DNA of 31,086 nt, from the NCBI GenBank assembly GCA_011043895.1, contig DRBZ01000050.1, positions 1-31,086 on the forward strand, read 5' to 3'. The translations under genes were made by a program, and so were the position numbers. This document shows, piece by piece, positions 1-7,641 of the stretch (position 1 is the stretch's first letter; the number at the start of each line of letters is the position of its first letter). Below the pieces are notes generated by a model. That model ran no database searches and was not told where the DNA came from. It worked only from the letters and a program-made list of their open reading frames with translations. Origin of the DNA: Candidatus Cloacimonadota bacterium (GTDB lineage Bacteria > Cloacimonadota > Cloacimonadia > JGIOTU-2).

Positions 1-707
1 CTGAGAAAGACATCTTCTCTCCTTCATAATAGACATCTCTAATCCCTTTACTGCGAATAATGAAACTCGCATCATTTCTATAAAGGTAGTCTATAACCTT
101 CTTGTCGTCATAGCCACGATCAACAGTGAAGATACATTTATTGTTCGAATACACCTGTATATCATTTACTCTATTGAAAAACTTTGTCTTCAAGGTCTCT
201 TCCTCTATCTCTGCACTATATAAATCCGATACTAATGGCTTTATCTTAAACTTCTTGTCAGAGCTCGCATCTACTGAAACAAAATCCAATCCGCCAGCTG
301 GCGGAACCCTTTACCCACTCACCCTTGCTTCCATCACGAACCGAACCCAGCCCTTCCATCTTTTTTGCATACTTCTTCATGATGTCACCAGGATCTGCGA
401 TAACAATGCTCTCTCCATTGAGCTTGCTACTCTGCATTTGCAGTAAATTGTCAGAAAGCTTCGTGTCAAAATGATCTTTGGATAAATGATAGGAAAGATG
501 CTTACTCGTCTTCTTTAAAGATATAGACTCCTTAAGACTCTGACTTACCTTTCGAAGGATACAACTCTTGCTTGAAAGTAGGCCAAATACAGTATGATTG
601 ATAAACTTTTGCTCCGGTAAACTAAAATCTTGGGTGAGCTTTTTGATGTATTTTTGATATTTTACTTGCAATGTTTTGATTAGTTTCATTTCTTCTGCAT
701 TACCCAT
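1..707 (-). pseudogene. IS4-like DDE transposase, frameshifted and partial
   Basis: Translation from the ATG at 707 gives a helical N-terminus and then the motif ADPGDIMKKYAKKMEGLG followed by VRDGSKGE, typical of IS4-like DDE transposases around the first catalytic Asp. The frame is good down to the glycine codon at 306-308. A 16-bp palindrome (290-305) follows, after which this frame stops at 258. From 289 to base 1 another frame stays open with no stop for 96 codons. It begins LDFVSVDAS and carries the second-Asp block TVDRGYDDKKVIDYLYRND. The protein is therefore split by a shift of one base at the palindrome, close to where relatives usually have a Gly-Tyr-Trp motif. The rest, with the Glu region, is outside the window. 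It is probably inactive unless the shift is a sequencing artefact or recoded. Confidence 0.85.
290..305. repeat. 16-bp perfect GC-rich palindrome inside the transposase
   Basis: The sequence TCCGCCAGCTGGCGGA is its own reverse complement. It sits in an AT-rich gene and coincides exactly with the point where the transposase changes frame (16 = 15 + 1). A one-base variant occurs at 31024-31039. Such short GC-rich palindromes occur in many copies in some environmental bacterial genomes; whether this one was inserted or arose by local change cannot be decided from one copy. Confidence 0.8.
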
Positions 708-1037
708 TTGATGCTCCTCTGAGGTTAATGTTTTGATGACATTTTCTCTCTGGGGGAGCTCTTTTTGTAAAGTAATTTTCCAACCAAAATATCTCGCAAA
801 CCCTTTATCTATAGTAATCCACAGAAATTACCTCCAAATTTTTAGGGGTATGCCTGTCTCGATTTATTAATTTCTATTGTAAATATTATTTTGTTATTTT
901 ATGTACAAAATTAACTTAAATTTCAAAAAATTTGACAAAGAAATTATTCATACCTTTTTTTATAGTGTATTCAGAAAATCAAAGGACAAAAATATATTAT
1001 GTTAACAAAAAAAATTAAAGGCAAAAAAGGAGAACAA
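708..1037. other. Intergenic region: IS leader and upstream region of the secreted-protein gene
   Basis: No gene is seen here. 708-857 is the IS leader and end. 858-1037 is very AT-rich. It contains a TTGACA at 932-937 and a TATAGT at 961-966, but their 23-base spacing is too long for a standard promoter, so no promoter is called. A clear ribosome-binding site (AAAGGAGAAC at 1026-1035) precedes the ATG at 1038. Confidence 0.5.
769..857 (-). repeat. IS end, 89-bp inverted repeat partner of 30890-30978
   Basis: Read on the minus strand from 857 to 769, this matches the plus strand at 30890-30978 with four substitutions and no gaps. The match begins at ACAGGCATACCCC and stops at AATTACTTT, inside the IS leader and before the transposase start. 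In both places the outer end of the element faces the start of a gene (1038 on plus, 30803 on minus). Confidence 0.9.
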
Positions 1038-3050
1038 ATGAAAAAATTAATACTATTTGTTTCGTTCTTGTTCATTGCATCAGGTTTATATGCTGTAGAA
1101 GTATACAGCGAACCATTCACTAGTGATTTATCCGGTGTTACAACATTCAGTGTTTCAGGTGCACAAGAATGGCATTGGCAATCTTATGATAGTGGATGTG
1201 CAAAAATGAGTGGATATGATGGTGGTCAAAATGCTAATGAAGATTGGTTGATTACACCTGTGATAGACCTTACAAACTATACTGATACCAAACTTGATTT
1301 CAGAGAAGCAATAAATTATGAATCTGATGTATCAACTTATGAAACTATTTGGGCTTCAACTAATTATTCTGGAACCGGAGATCCTACTGGAGCTACTTGG
1401 GATCAACTAAACGTCACTGGTCGTTCTCCAGGAAACACTTGGTCTTTTAATGATGTTGATCAATTCGACCTATCGGGTTATGATGGAGAATCTACATTGT
1501 ATCTTGGATTTAAATATCTATCAACTGATACTAATGCTGGAACCTGGGAAATTGGAGAAATTGTTGTAAGTGCTACTGGTAGCTCCCCTGAAATAACTGT
1601 AGATCCTACAACTTTAAGTGGCTTCTCATATATCGTAGGTAATGGTCCTTCAGCAGAACAGTCTTTTGATGTATCTGCTACTAATTTGACAGGAAATCTA
1701 ACTATTACTGCTCCAACGAACTACGAAATATCTGAAACCTCAGGTAGCGGTTATACTTCACCAATTACTTTAACACCTACAGGTGGAACAGTCTCTTCAA
1801 CAACAATTTATGTTAGATTAGAAGCTGGTTTACCAGTCGGGACATACAATAATGAAGATATCACAGCTTCATCTACTGGCGCCACAGATAAAACTGTAAC
1901 CTGTAGTGGTTCAGTTAATAGTGGCACATTACCAAGATTAATGATTTCTAAAGTTGCTGACCCAAGTGATGTTTATCAAGCTAGATTTGTTCAATTATAT
2001 AATGGAACAGGTTCTGAAATAGATTTTGATTCAGAAACATGGTATCTATGTCGTCAAGCTAATGGTAGCCCTACTAGTTGGGGAGATGTATTGCTTACTG
2101 GAATAATAGCTGCTGGTGGTATTTTTAATATAGCTTACAACCAATCTTATTTTAATACTGCTTGGGGTTTTGATCCTAATCAAGTTAGTGGTAATATAAC
2201 TGGTAATGGTGATGATGGCTACTTCCTTTATCAGAATGGCGATCATTCCTCTGGTACTTTAGTTGATGCATACGGGGTAATCGACCAAGATGGATCCGGT
2301 GAACCCTGGGAATATACAGATAGTAAAGCAGTAAGAAAAGCTGGAACTACTAATCCTAACCCAACTTGGACAGCTTCTGAATGGGATATCACTTCTGCAA
2401 CTACTGCTCAAATTGATCCTAGCACTACTACCCTCCCCGTTGAGCTTTCTTCCTTCACCGCAGTGTATGCAAATGAGTTTGTAACCATCCAATGGGCAAC
2501 TGCCTCAGAAACAGACGTAATTGGCTTCAATATTTATCGTGCATATGAAGATGATTTTTCGCAGGCTGAGCAAATCAATTTTTCATTGATTCCTGGTCAC
2601 GGAACAACAACCCAGCCCAATGAATATTCATTCATCGATGAAACTGCTAATGTTTGTATCACTTATCACTACTGGCTTGAGTCAGTAAACTATGGTGGTA
2701 CAAATGACGTTTATGGTTCCATCCAATACGATCCGGTTGATGTTGATGGTGATGGTGAACTGAACACTATTATTCATTCGTACATTGAGGATGCGTATCC
2801 TAATCCTGTGAAAATCGGTGATGAAATTCACTTTGATTTTATGATCGGTGGATTAGAAGGAACTACACGTCCTGTTTCACTTAATATCTACAACATCAAG
2901 GGTGAACTGGTCAAAGAGATCATTAACGACTACAGAGTTGTTAATGACTATAATGAAACTTGGCGTGTGAATGATATTACGAAAGGTGTGTACTTCTATC
3001 AGCTCAAGACAGAAAACTATCAGGAGACAAAGAAGCTTCTTATTCAGTAG
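1038..3050 (+). CDS. Secreted multidomain protein with lamin-tail-like domain and type IX-style C-terminal tail
   Basis: 670 residues from the ATG at 1038, which has a good ribosome-binding site and starts a clean signal peptide (MKKLILFVSFLFIASGLYA); an ATG 39 bases upstream has neither. In order the protein shows: a choice-of-anchor/cleaved-adhesin-like beta domain (about 20-180, with EDWLITPVIDL); an Ig-like repeat (about 183-293, ITVDPTTLSGFSY); a lamin-tail-like domain (about 298-450, LPRLMISKVADP); an Fn3-like domain starting LPVELSSFTA (about 465); and a FlgD-like/type IX sorting tail (AYPNPV ... GVYFYQLK ... KKLLIQ). These parts suggest a cell-surface or released protein, perhaps binding other macromolecules; no catalytic motif was recognised. 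Codon choice is more GC-tolerant after about 2430, where the Fn3-like domain starts. A strong terminator follows, so it is probably transcribed alone. Confidence 0.85.
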   Translation: MKKLILFVSFLFIASGLYAVEVYSEPFTSDLSGVTTFSVSGAQEWHWQSYDSGCAKMSGYDGGQNANEDWLITPVIDLTNYTDTKLDFREAINYESDVSTYETIWASTNYSGTGDPTGATWDQLNVTGRSPGNTWSFNDVDQFDLSGYDGESTLYLGFKYLSTDTNAGTWEIGEIVVSATGSSPEITVDPTTLSGFSYIVGNGPSAEQSFDVSATNLTGNLTITAPTNYEISETSGSGYTSPITLTPTGGTVSSTTIYVRLEAGLPVGTYNNEDITASSTGATDKTVTCSGSVNSGTLPRLMISKVADPSDVYQARFVQLYNGTGSEIDFDSETWYLCRQANGSPTSWGDVLLTGIIAAGGIFNIAYNQSYFNTAWGFDPNQVSGNITGNGDDGYFLYQNGDHSSGTLVDAYGVIDQDGSGEPWEYTDSKAVRKAGTTNPNPTWTASEWDITSATTAQIDPSTTTLPVELSSFTAVYANEFVTIQWATASETDVIGFNIYRAYEDDFSQAEQINFSLIPGHGTTTQPNEYSFIDETANVCITYHYWLESVNYGGTNDVYGSIQYDPVDVDGDGELNTIIHSYIEDAYPNPVKIGDEIHFDFMIGGLEGTTRPVSLNIYNIKGELVKEIINDYRVVNDYNETWRVNDITKGVYFYQLKTENYQETKKLLIQ

Positions 3051-3075
3051 TAGTAACTTTCTTATAGATTTCGAT

Positions 3076-3105
3076 AAGCCCTCTCATAATCGAGAGGGCT
3101 TTTTT
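3076..3105 (+). terminator. Rho-independent terminator after the secreted-protein gene
   Basis: A perfect 10-bp stem, AAGCCCTCTC (3076-3085) with GAGAGGGCTT (3092-3101), encloses the loop ATAATC and runs into a T tract ending at 3105. It lies 25 bp after the stop codon at 3050. Confidence 0.9.
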
Positions 3106-3405
3106 CGACCTTGCAAATGGTTGAACGCAAGTGAAACCTTCGCAATGGTCAGAGTGGAACCAACATGTTGAACAGAGAGCGATAAAACTTATACGGAAGC
3201 TTTACCAAGCGGGCATTAGTAAAGAGAGTTGATTTTGGAGGCTTGGGAATGAATGATAAATAAAGATAATATGAATAGCACACAGATTAACGCTGATGGT
3301 GCTGATTTCCACTGATCCAGAAAATAAAATTTTTTTTCTTAATATTTTCTCTATGACCTCTGCGATCTCTGCGTTAAATATTTCCTCTGCGAACTCTGCG
3401 TGAAA
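3106..3405. other. Non-coding stretch with short repeat families and possible gene debris
   Basis: No intact gene is seen. Around 3171-3230 one frame reads QRAIKLIRKLYQAGISKES and then stops, which resembles the start of a helix-turn-helix protein, but this is too short to call. 3281-3318 and 3357-3406 hold two short-repeat blocks listed separately. There is no clear terminator for the argF transcript, which ends at 3406 reading leftward. Confidence 0.5.
3281..3318. repeat. Four GAT words at about 10-bp spacing
   Basis: The block CACAGATTAACGCTGATGG and its continuation hold GAT at 3285, 3295, 3304 and 3314, each in a C-x-GAT context, so the unit is about 10 bp. It resembles degenerate ACACAGATTA-type tandem words that occur as dispersed repeats in many environmental bacterial genomes. 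The function is unknown. Confidence 0.55.
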
Positions 3406-3406
3406 C
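3357..3406. repeat. Two imperfect 23-bp direct repeats (CCTCTGCG...CTCTGCG) touching the argF stop
   Basis: CCTCTGCGATCTCTGCGTTA (start 3357) and CCTCTGCGAACTCTGCGTGA (start 3384) are two 23-bp units differing at a few positions and separated by 4 bp. Each unit itself contains CTCTGCG twice. The second unit ends on the last base of the minus-strand argF stop codon (3406-3408). Similar words are common dispersed repeats in some bacterial groups. Confidence 0.65.
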
Positions 3407-4383
3407 TAAGTTAAGGTTGCCACCATAACCGCTTCGATCGTCCACAATCTGTTTTCTGCCTGGTCAAACACCTTTGAACTATTGCTTTCGAATACCTCAT
3501 CTTCCACTTCGCAAATATCAGGGAATTTCTGTGCCATTTCAGTTTTAAGGTTATGGAAGGAGGGAAGACAATGTAAAAAGATGATATCATCGTTTCCAGT
3601 TTTCTTGAGCATCTCTTGTGTAATTTTATAAGGTTTGAGCATACTGATGCGTTCTGGTATCTTATCTTCCTCACCCATCGATGCCCAGATGTCTGTATAA
3701 ATTACATCACAATCTTTTACTCCATCAGGAATTGAGTCGGTAATCTTTATTCTCGCACCACTCTCCTTTGCATATGCTTTGCATTCATCCACAAGATTCT
3801 GCCTTGGGTAAAGAAGCTTTGGAGATATGATACGAAAATCCATTCCTAACTTTGCCGCTCCGATCATCAATGAGTTTGCAACATTATTACGTCCATCTCC
3901 GACAAATGCTATCTTCACATCTTCAAGAAATCCAAGTTCTTCTTTTACGGTCATAAAATCCGCAAGTATTTGTGTGGGATGGTATAGATCGGTCAATCCA
4001 TTCCATACAGGTACGCCGGAATATTCTGCAAGCAAATCAACGGTTTCCTGTTTAAATCCCCTGAATTCAATACCATCAAACATCCTGCCAAGTACACGTG
4101 CAGTATCTTCAACGGATTCCTTATTACCAAACTGAATATCATTTTTACCGAGAAATTCTGTATGAGCACCTTCGTTTACTGCTGCAGTCACAAATGCACA
4201 ACGGGTTCGTGTAGAAGATTTCTCGAAGAGCAGTGCAATATTCTTATCCTGCAGTTTCTTTGTCAGCGTTCCATGAGCTTTGTGCTCTTTCAGCTCAATA
4301 GCAGAATCAATGAGAAAAAGGATCTCTTTTTTCGAATAATCCTTGAGTGTTAATAAACTTCTTCCTTTCAACTTTACAGTCAT
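3406..4383 (-). CDS. argF: Ornithine carbamoyltransferase
   Basis: 325 residues, the normal length for the family. The enzyme joins carbamoyl phosphate to ornithine to make citrulline in the cytoplasm. The carbamoyl-phosphate site SSTRTR is at 56-61, HPTQ at 135-138, the ornithine-side loop DIWASMGEED near 231-240, and HCLPSFH at 271-277 with the catalytic Cys (relatives mostly have HCLPAFH). The SMG loop argues for ornithine rather than aspartate as substrate. The ATG at 4383 follows GGAGGATAC. It lies 21 bp after kdsD on the same strand and is probably co-transcribed with it. An anabolic role is assumed; no other arginine or arginine-deiminase genes are nearby, so a catabolic ArcB role cannot be excluded. 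Confidence 0.95.
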   Translation of the reverse strand: MTVKLKGRSLLTLKDYSKKEILFLIDSAIELKEHKAHGTLTKKLQDKNIALLFEKSSTRTRCAFVTAAVNEGAHTEFLGKNDIQFGNKESVEDTARVLGRMFDGIEFRGFKQETVDLLAEYSGVPVWNGLTDLYHPTQILADFMTVKEELGFLEDVKIAFVGDGRNNVANSLMIGAAKLGMDFRIISPKLLYPRQNLVDECKAYAKESGARIKITDSIPDGVKDCDVIYTDIWASMGEEDKIPERISMLKPYKITQEMLKKTGNDDIIFLHCLPSFHNLKTEMAQKFPDICEVEDEVFESNSSKVFDQAENRLWTIEAVMVATLT

Positions 4384-4404
4384 GTATCCTCCAATATAGA
4401 ATAT

Positions 4405-5367
4405 TTATACTAATCCGGCCCGAACCAGATCGTGCATGTGGAGCATGGCAACGGGTCTGTCATTCTCATCCACAACTGGCAACATTGTTATAGAAAATTT
4501 CTCCATAAGTTCCAGAGCTTCAATACCAGGTGTCCGGGGATGGATTCTTTGTGGATTTTTTGTCATAAGCAGTTTAACTTTTTCATGAAAGGGATTCTCA
4601 AATTTCTGAAAGATCCTTCGCAGGTCACCATCGGTGATAATACCGGTAAGGATTCCATCTTCATTAATGATGTTCACACATCCAAGCCCCTTTGATGTCA
4701 TGATTAAAATTGCTTCTTTCAGTATTGCTTCTTCTGTAATTACTGGATTTTCATCATCTTTATGCATAAGATCTTCAACAGCCAGAAGCAAGCGTTTCCC
4801 GATTACTCCACCAGGATGAAGTACTGCGAAATCCTCCTGGCAGAATTTTTTCTCATGTAGAACAACAGTCGCAAGTGCATTTCCCATTGCCAGCGCAGTG
4901 GTAGTGCTTGCCATTGGAACGAGTCCCAGTGGTTCTGCATCTTTTGGTACACCTATATCTATGACCACATCACTCAAACGTCCCAGGGATGAACCAGTAT
5001 TTCCCGTGAGACAAATGATCGGTATATGCTTTCTTTTGAAATACGGAACAAGCTCTGTCATCTCTGCAGTTTCACCGCTATTGGAAATCATAATGACTAC
5101 ATCCTTGTCATCCACCATACCGAGATCCCCATGTATTGCTTCAGCAGGATGAAGGTAAATCGATGGTGTGCCGGTGCTGGCAAAAGTTGCGGAAATTTTT
5201 CGTCCTATTATGCCTGTTTTACCCATACCGGTTATCACGAGTTTGCCTCTGCAATGTAAAAGGAGATCAAGAGCTGTATCAATATTTTGATCGAGTCTGT
5301 CTGCAACTGCTTCGATAGCCCCGGATTCTTTACGGAGAATCTCTTTTATTTCTTGTTGCTTATTCAT
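4405..5367 (-). CDS. kdsD: Arabinose-5-phosphate isomerase (KdsD/KpsF family)
   Basis: 320 residues with the full family layout: a sugar-isomerase (SIS) domain at about 35-170 and two CBS domains at about 200-320. The SIS part has ITGMGKTGIIGRKISATFAS, then LHPAEAIHGDLGMV with the conserved His and Asp, and ISNSGET. The enzyme interconverts ribulose-5-phosphate and arabinose-5-phosphate, the first step toward Kdo for the LPS core. This fits the lipid A genes at 12343-15560. The ATG at 5367 follows AGAGGTTCAT. It is probably first gene of a kdsD-argF transcript and is divergent from the peptidase gene at 5496. Confidence 0.95.
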   Translation of the reverse strand: MNKQQEIKEILRKESGAIEAVADRLDQNIDTALDLLLHCRGKLVITGMGKTGIIGRKISATFASTGTPSIYLHPAEAIHGDLGMVDDKDVVIMISNSGETAEMTELVPYFKRKHIPIICLTGNTGSSLGRLSDVVIDIGVPKDAEPLGLVPMASTTTALAMGNALATVVLHEKKFCQEDFAVLHPGGVIGKRLLLAVEDLMHKDDENPVITEEAILKEAILIMTSKGLGCVNIINEDGILTGIITDGDLRRIFQKFENPFHEKVKLLMTKNPQRIHPRTPGIEALELMEKFSITMLPVVDENDRPVAMLHMHDLVRAGLV

Positions 5368-5436
5368 ATGAACCTCTTATAAAGTTCATTGGTATTATAC
5401 TGGATTATTCACGTCAAATTTTGCATCACTTTTCTC

Positions 5437-5466
5437 TTGACACAATCAATACTCACAGGATTTAAT
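5437..5466 (+). promoter_or_regulatory. Sigma-70-like promoter for the M23 peptidase gene
   Basis: A perfect TTGACA at 5437-5442 is followed after 18 bases by TTTAAT at 5461-5466 (five of six consensus bases). Transcription would start near 5473, just before the AGGAG ribosome-binding site at 5481-5485 and the ATG at 5496, giving a leader of about 23 bases. Confidence 0.6.
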
Positions 5467-5495
5467 AAGGTATATTTGATAGGAGTTTATTATAT

Positions 5496-7562
5496 ATGAA
5501 ATATAAATTCATAATTGCTTACTGTATCTCATTTCTTATTAGCAGCATGTGCTTTGGCGTTTCATTGAATCAATATGGACATATTGACGTTGTAAATAAA
5601 GGGATAGATACCGACTTTTATTATAGAAATGACATGTATCTGATAGATACAGAAGGACATACTTTTGAAGGCACAAGCTTGTATAGAACTGATCGTGGAT
5701 ATGTGACTGTTCTTACTTTAGAGGATAACGTTCCGGTAACTCTACGGATTTATACTACACATGGCACTATTATCTCAGAAAAAATCTATCGAAAGATCAT
5801 AAATTTGAAATTTTCTGACAACAAGAGATTTGCTATCTTTTATGATGGAAATGAAATCCTTGTTCTTGATACACATGATGCCTCTGTACAGACATTTCCG
5901 GGTTCCACAATTTTTGCAGTGAGCAATGAAGGTAATCCTATATATTATAATGAATCTCAGGGAACTATCTGCTTTCTCTCATCAGCATTTCTTATAAAAG
6001 AAATTCCACAAGAGATACTTTTCTGGAACCATCAACCAGTCGTAGCTACAGCTCATAAAGTCTATTCCTATAAGAATAGTGTTCTTCAAGAGATATTTTC
6101 GTCTGATAATGTAATATTCGAGACAAAGGTTATTGATAGAGAATGTTATATCGTTGATAGAGCTTCGGAAGAAGGATTATTTATCTTTGAACTTTTCGAA
6201 CTCTCAGCAGATCTTTCTTATAGAAAAATCGATGAGGTAATTTTTGATCGAGTGAATTCAAAAGAACATGAAGTTATTATAGCACCGCTGCAATATGGAT
6301 CAATTTCCAATCCCTTCCCAATTGGCAACAGCTACGGAGAAATACAGCAATACGGATACAGTCCCTATCTTCATCCAGGTGTAGATTTTCTTGGTGATGA
6401 TTACGAGGATGTATATGCAGTACATGCAGGATTCATTAAGGCAATTCTCACAACTGGAGGAGATGCCTACTGGCGAATAGGCATAGCAACCAACGATACA
6501 GTCGGAGAATCAGAGGGATATCTCTATGCACACCTCAATCAGAACTCGATTCCCTATGTAGTCGGAGATTCTGTCTCAACAGGAGATTTTTTAGGAACAC
6601 TTTATCCATGGAGTGTATCCGGTTTTACCCATATACATTTTGCTCGCATCAAATCATCAGGAACGGTTTGGAATGGAAACTGGTGGACAACCGACAATCC
6701 ATTACCTGATATGCTCAATGTTCTGGATACGATTCCCCCTGTATTTGAAAATGCAATAGGAACTGATAAATTTGCTTTTAGAACACCAAACGGAACATAC
6801 CTCAATCCTGATCAACTCATGGGAGAGATAGACATCATTGCGAAATGTCATGACATTATTAACTCATCCTGGCGATTAGATGTATGGGATCTCAGGTTCG
6901 AACTCTACCCTGCCGATCAACCAGGAACAATAGTGTATGAGCTTTTCTCCTTTGCCTATGATATGCCCCTTGATACGTATATAACAGGTGCATGGGATAA
7001 CATGGTTCTTAATACAATCTACTCAAGAGATGCAACCTGCTATTCGATAGGTAATTACTACACAAGAGATTATTATCACATCATCACACATTCTGATGGA
7101 GATTCGGTCATATCAACAAATGATCAGTATGAACATCTCGATACAAACCAGTTCGATGATGGAGAATATATTCTCAAAGTCATTGCTCGTGACTGCTCGA
7201 TGAACGAGTCATCAGCTTCGATGAACATTACTTTTAATAATGTATCTGTAGATAATTCTCAAAACTATCAAGGAATAGTACAAATATGTCAGCCCAATCC
7301 ATTTAACATGATGTACCATACTGAAATTACCTTTTTATTTAACAGATTTGAACGAGACAATACCACATATTTCAAGATCTATAACGCAAGGGGACAATTA
7401 CTTTCTGAACATACTATTGAAAAAAATGTTGACGATAAAATTGAAATAACATGGGATGGAAGAGATGAACATAGGACACCTGTTTCAAGTGGCTTATATT
7501 TCTCAGTCCTCACAGATAATGAAGTAGTCTTGAGTAGTAAGAAGTTCATTATCATTCGATAA
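5496..7562 (+). CDS. Exported M23 (LytM-type) peptidase with FlgD-like C-terminal tail
   Basis: 688 residues with a signal peptide (MKYKFIIAYCISFLISSMCFG). Residues 25-270 form an unrecognised beta-rich domain, possibly propeller-like. An M23 zinc peptidase domain follows at about 278-400 with all expected residues: HPGVD (H293, D297), YAHL (H346) and HIH (H379, H381). The zinc ligands should be H293, D297 and H381, with H346 and H379 catalytic, so it should be active on peptidoglycan cross-links or glycine-rich peptides. Next comes an Ig-like segment (about 430-570), then a FlgD-like tail with QPNPFN, GLYFSVL and the basic end KKFIIIR, as in proteins anchored or secreted through C-terminal sorting. 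The AGGAG ribosome-binding site is well placed. The next gene follows after 79 bp and may be co-transcribed. Confidence 0.88.
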   Translation: MKYKFIIAYCISFLISSMCFGVSLNQYGHIDVVNKGIDTDFYYRNDMYLIDTEGHTFEGTSLYRTDRGYVTVLTLEDNVPVTLRIYTTHGTIISEKIYRKIINLKFSDNKRFAIFYDGNEILVLDTHDASVQTFPGSTIFAVSNEGNPIYYNESQGTICFLSSAFLIKEIPQEILFWNHQPVVATAHKVYSYKNSVLQEIFSSDNVIFETKVIDRECYIVDRASEEGLFIFELFELSADLSYRKIDEVIFDRVNSKEHEVIIAPLQYGSISNPFPIGNSYGEIQQYGYSPYLHPGVDFLGDDYEDVYAVHAGFIKAILTTGGDAYWRIGIATNDTVGESEGYLYAHLNQNSIPYVVGDSVSTGDFLGTLYPWSVSGFTHIHFARIKSSGTVWNGNWWTTDNPLPDMLNVLDTIPPVFENAIGTDKFAFRTPNGTYLNPDQLMGEIDIIAKCHDIINSSWRLDVWDLRFELYPADQPGTIVYELFSFAYDMPLDTYITGAWDNMVLNTIYSRDATCYSIGNYYTRDYYHIITHSDGDSVISTNDQYEHLDTNQFDDGEYILKVIARDCSMNESSASMNITFNNVSVDNSQNYQGIVQICQPNPFNMMYHTEITFLFNRFERDNTTYFKIYNARGQLLSEHTIEKNVDDKIEITWDGRDEHRTPVSSGLYFSVLTDNEVVLSSKKFIIIR

Positions 7563-7592
7563 TGTGAGACAAGTAATTTCTCAGACAGGTTT

Positions 7593-7607
7593 TGCGTTAA
7601 CAACGCA
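7593..7607. other. Small hairpin between the peptidase gene and the next gene
   Basis: TGCGTT and AACGCA form a perfect 6-bp stem around the loop AAC. No T tract follows, so it is unlikely to be a complete terminator. It may mark an mRNA processing or attenuation point. Confidence 0.3.
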
Positions 7608-7641
7608 TCAATATGTAACTTTCTAATTTTTTGAAGGCAAC

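Larger units (their letters stand above)
1..857 (-). mobile_element. IS4-like insertion sequence, upstream part, cut by the window edge
   Basis: The element reads on the minus strand. Its outer end is placed near 857 because the sequence from 857 inward to 769 recurs, inverted, at 30890-30978 with 85 of 89 bases identical, while bases outside those points do not match. The end begins ACAGGCATACCCC. About 60 bp further inside, a good ribosome-binding site (GAGGAG) precedes the transposase ATG at 707. The other end lies beyond base 1, so the full length and any target-site duplication cannot be seen. The assignment to an IS4-like DDE family rests on the transposase motifs, not on the end sequence. 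Confidence 0.75.

Noticed and set aside
126..446. Plus-strand open frame of 106 codons
   Set aside because: It is antisense to the transposase, whose conserved motifs are on the minus strand, and has no ribosome-binding site or recognisable protein.
769..857. Riboswitch or structured leader, because the same 89 bp precedes two genes
   Set aside because: The left copy is continuous with a transposase leader and ends at a typical IS-like terminus, so an IS end explains it more simply.
3171..3230. Possible helix-turn-helix gene start (IRKLYQAGISKES)
   Set aside because: The frame stops at once and has no clear start site; it may be debris or chance.
5471..5478. TATATTTG, matching the Bacteroidota -7 consensus TAnnTTTG
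   Set aside because: No matching -33 element is present and transcription would start inside the ribosome-binding site; the TTGACA/TTTAAT pair just upstream is better.
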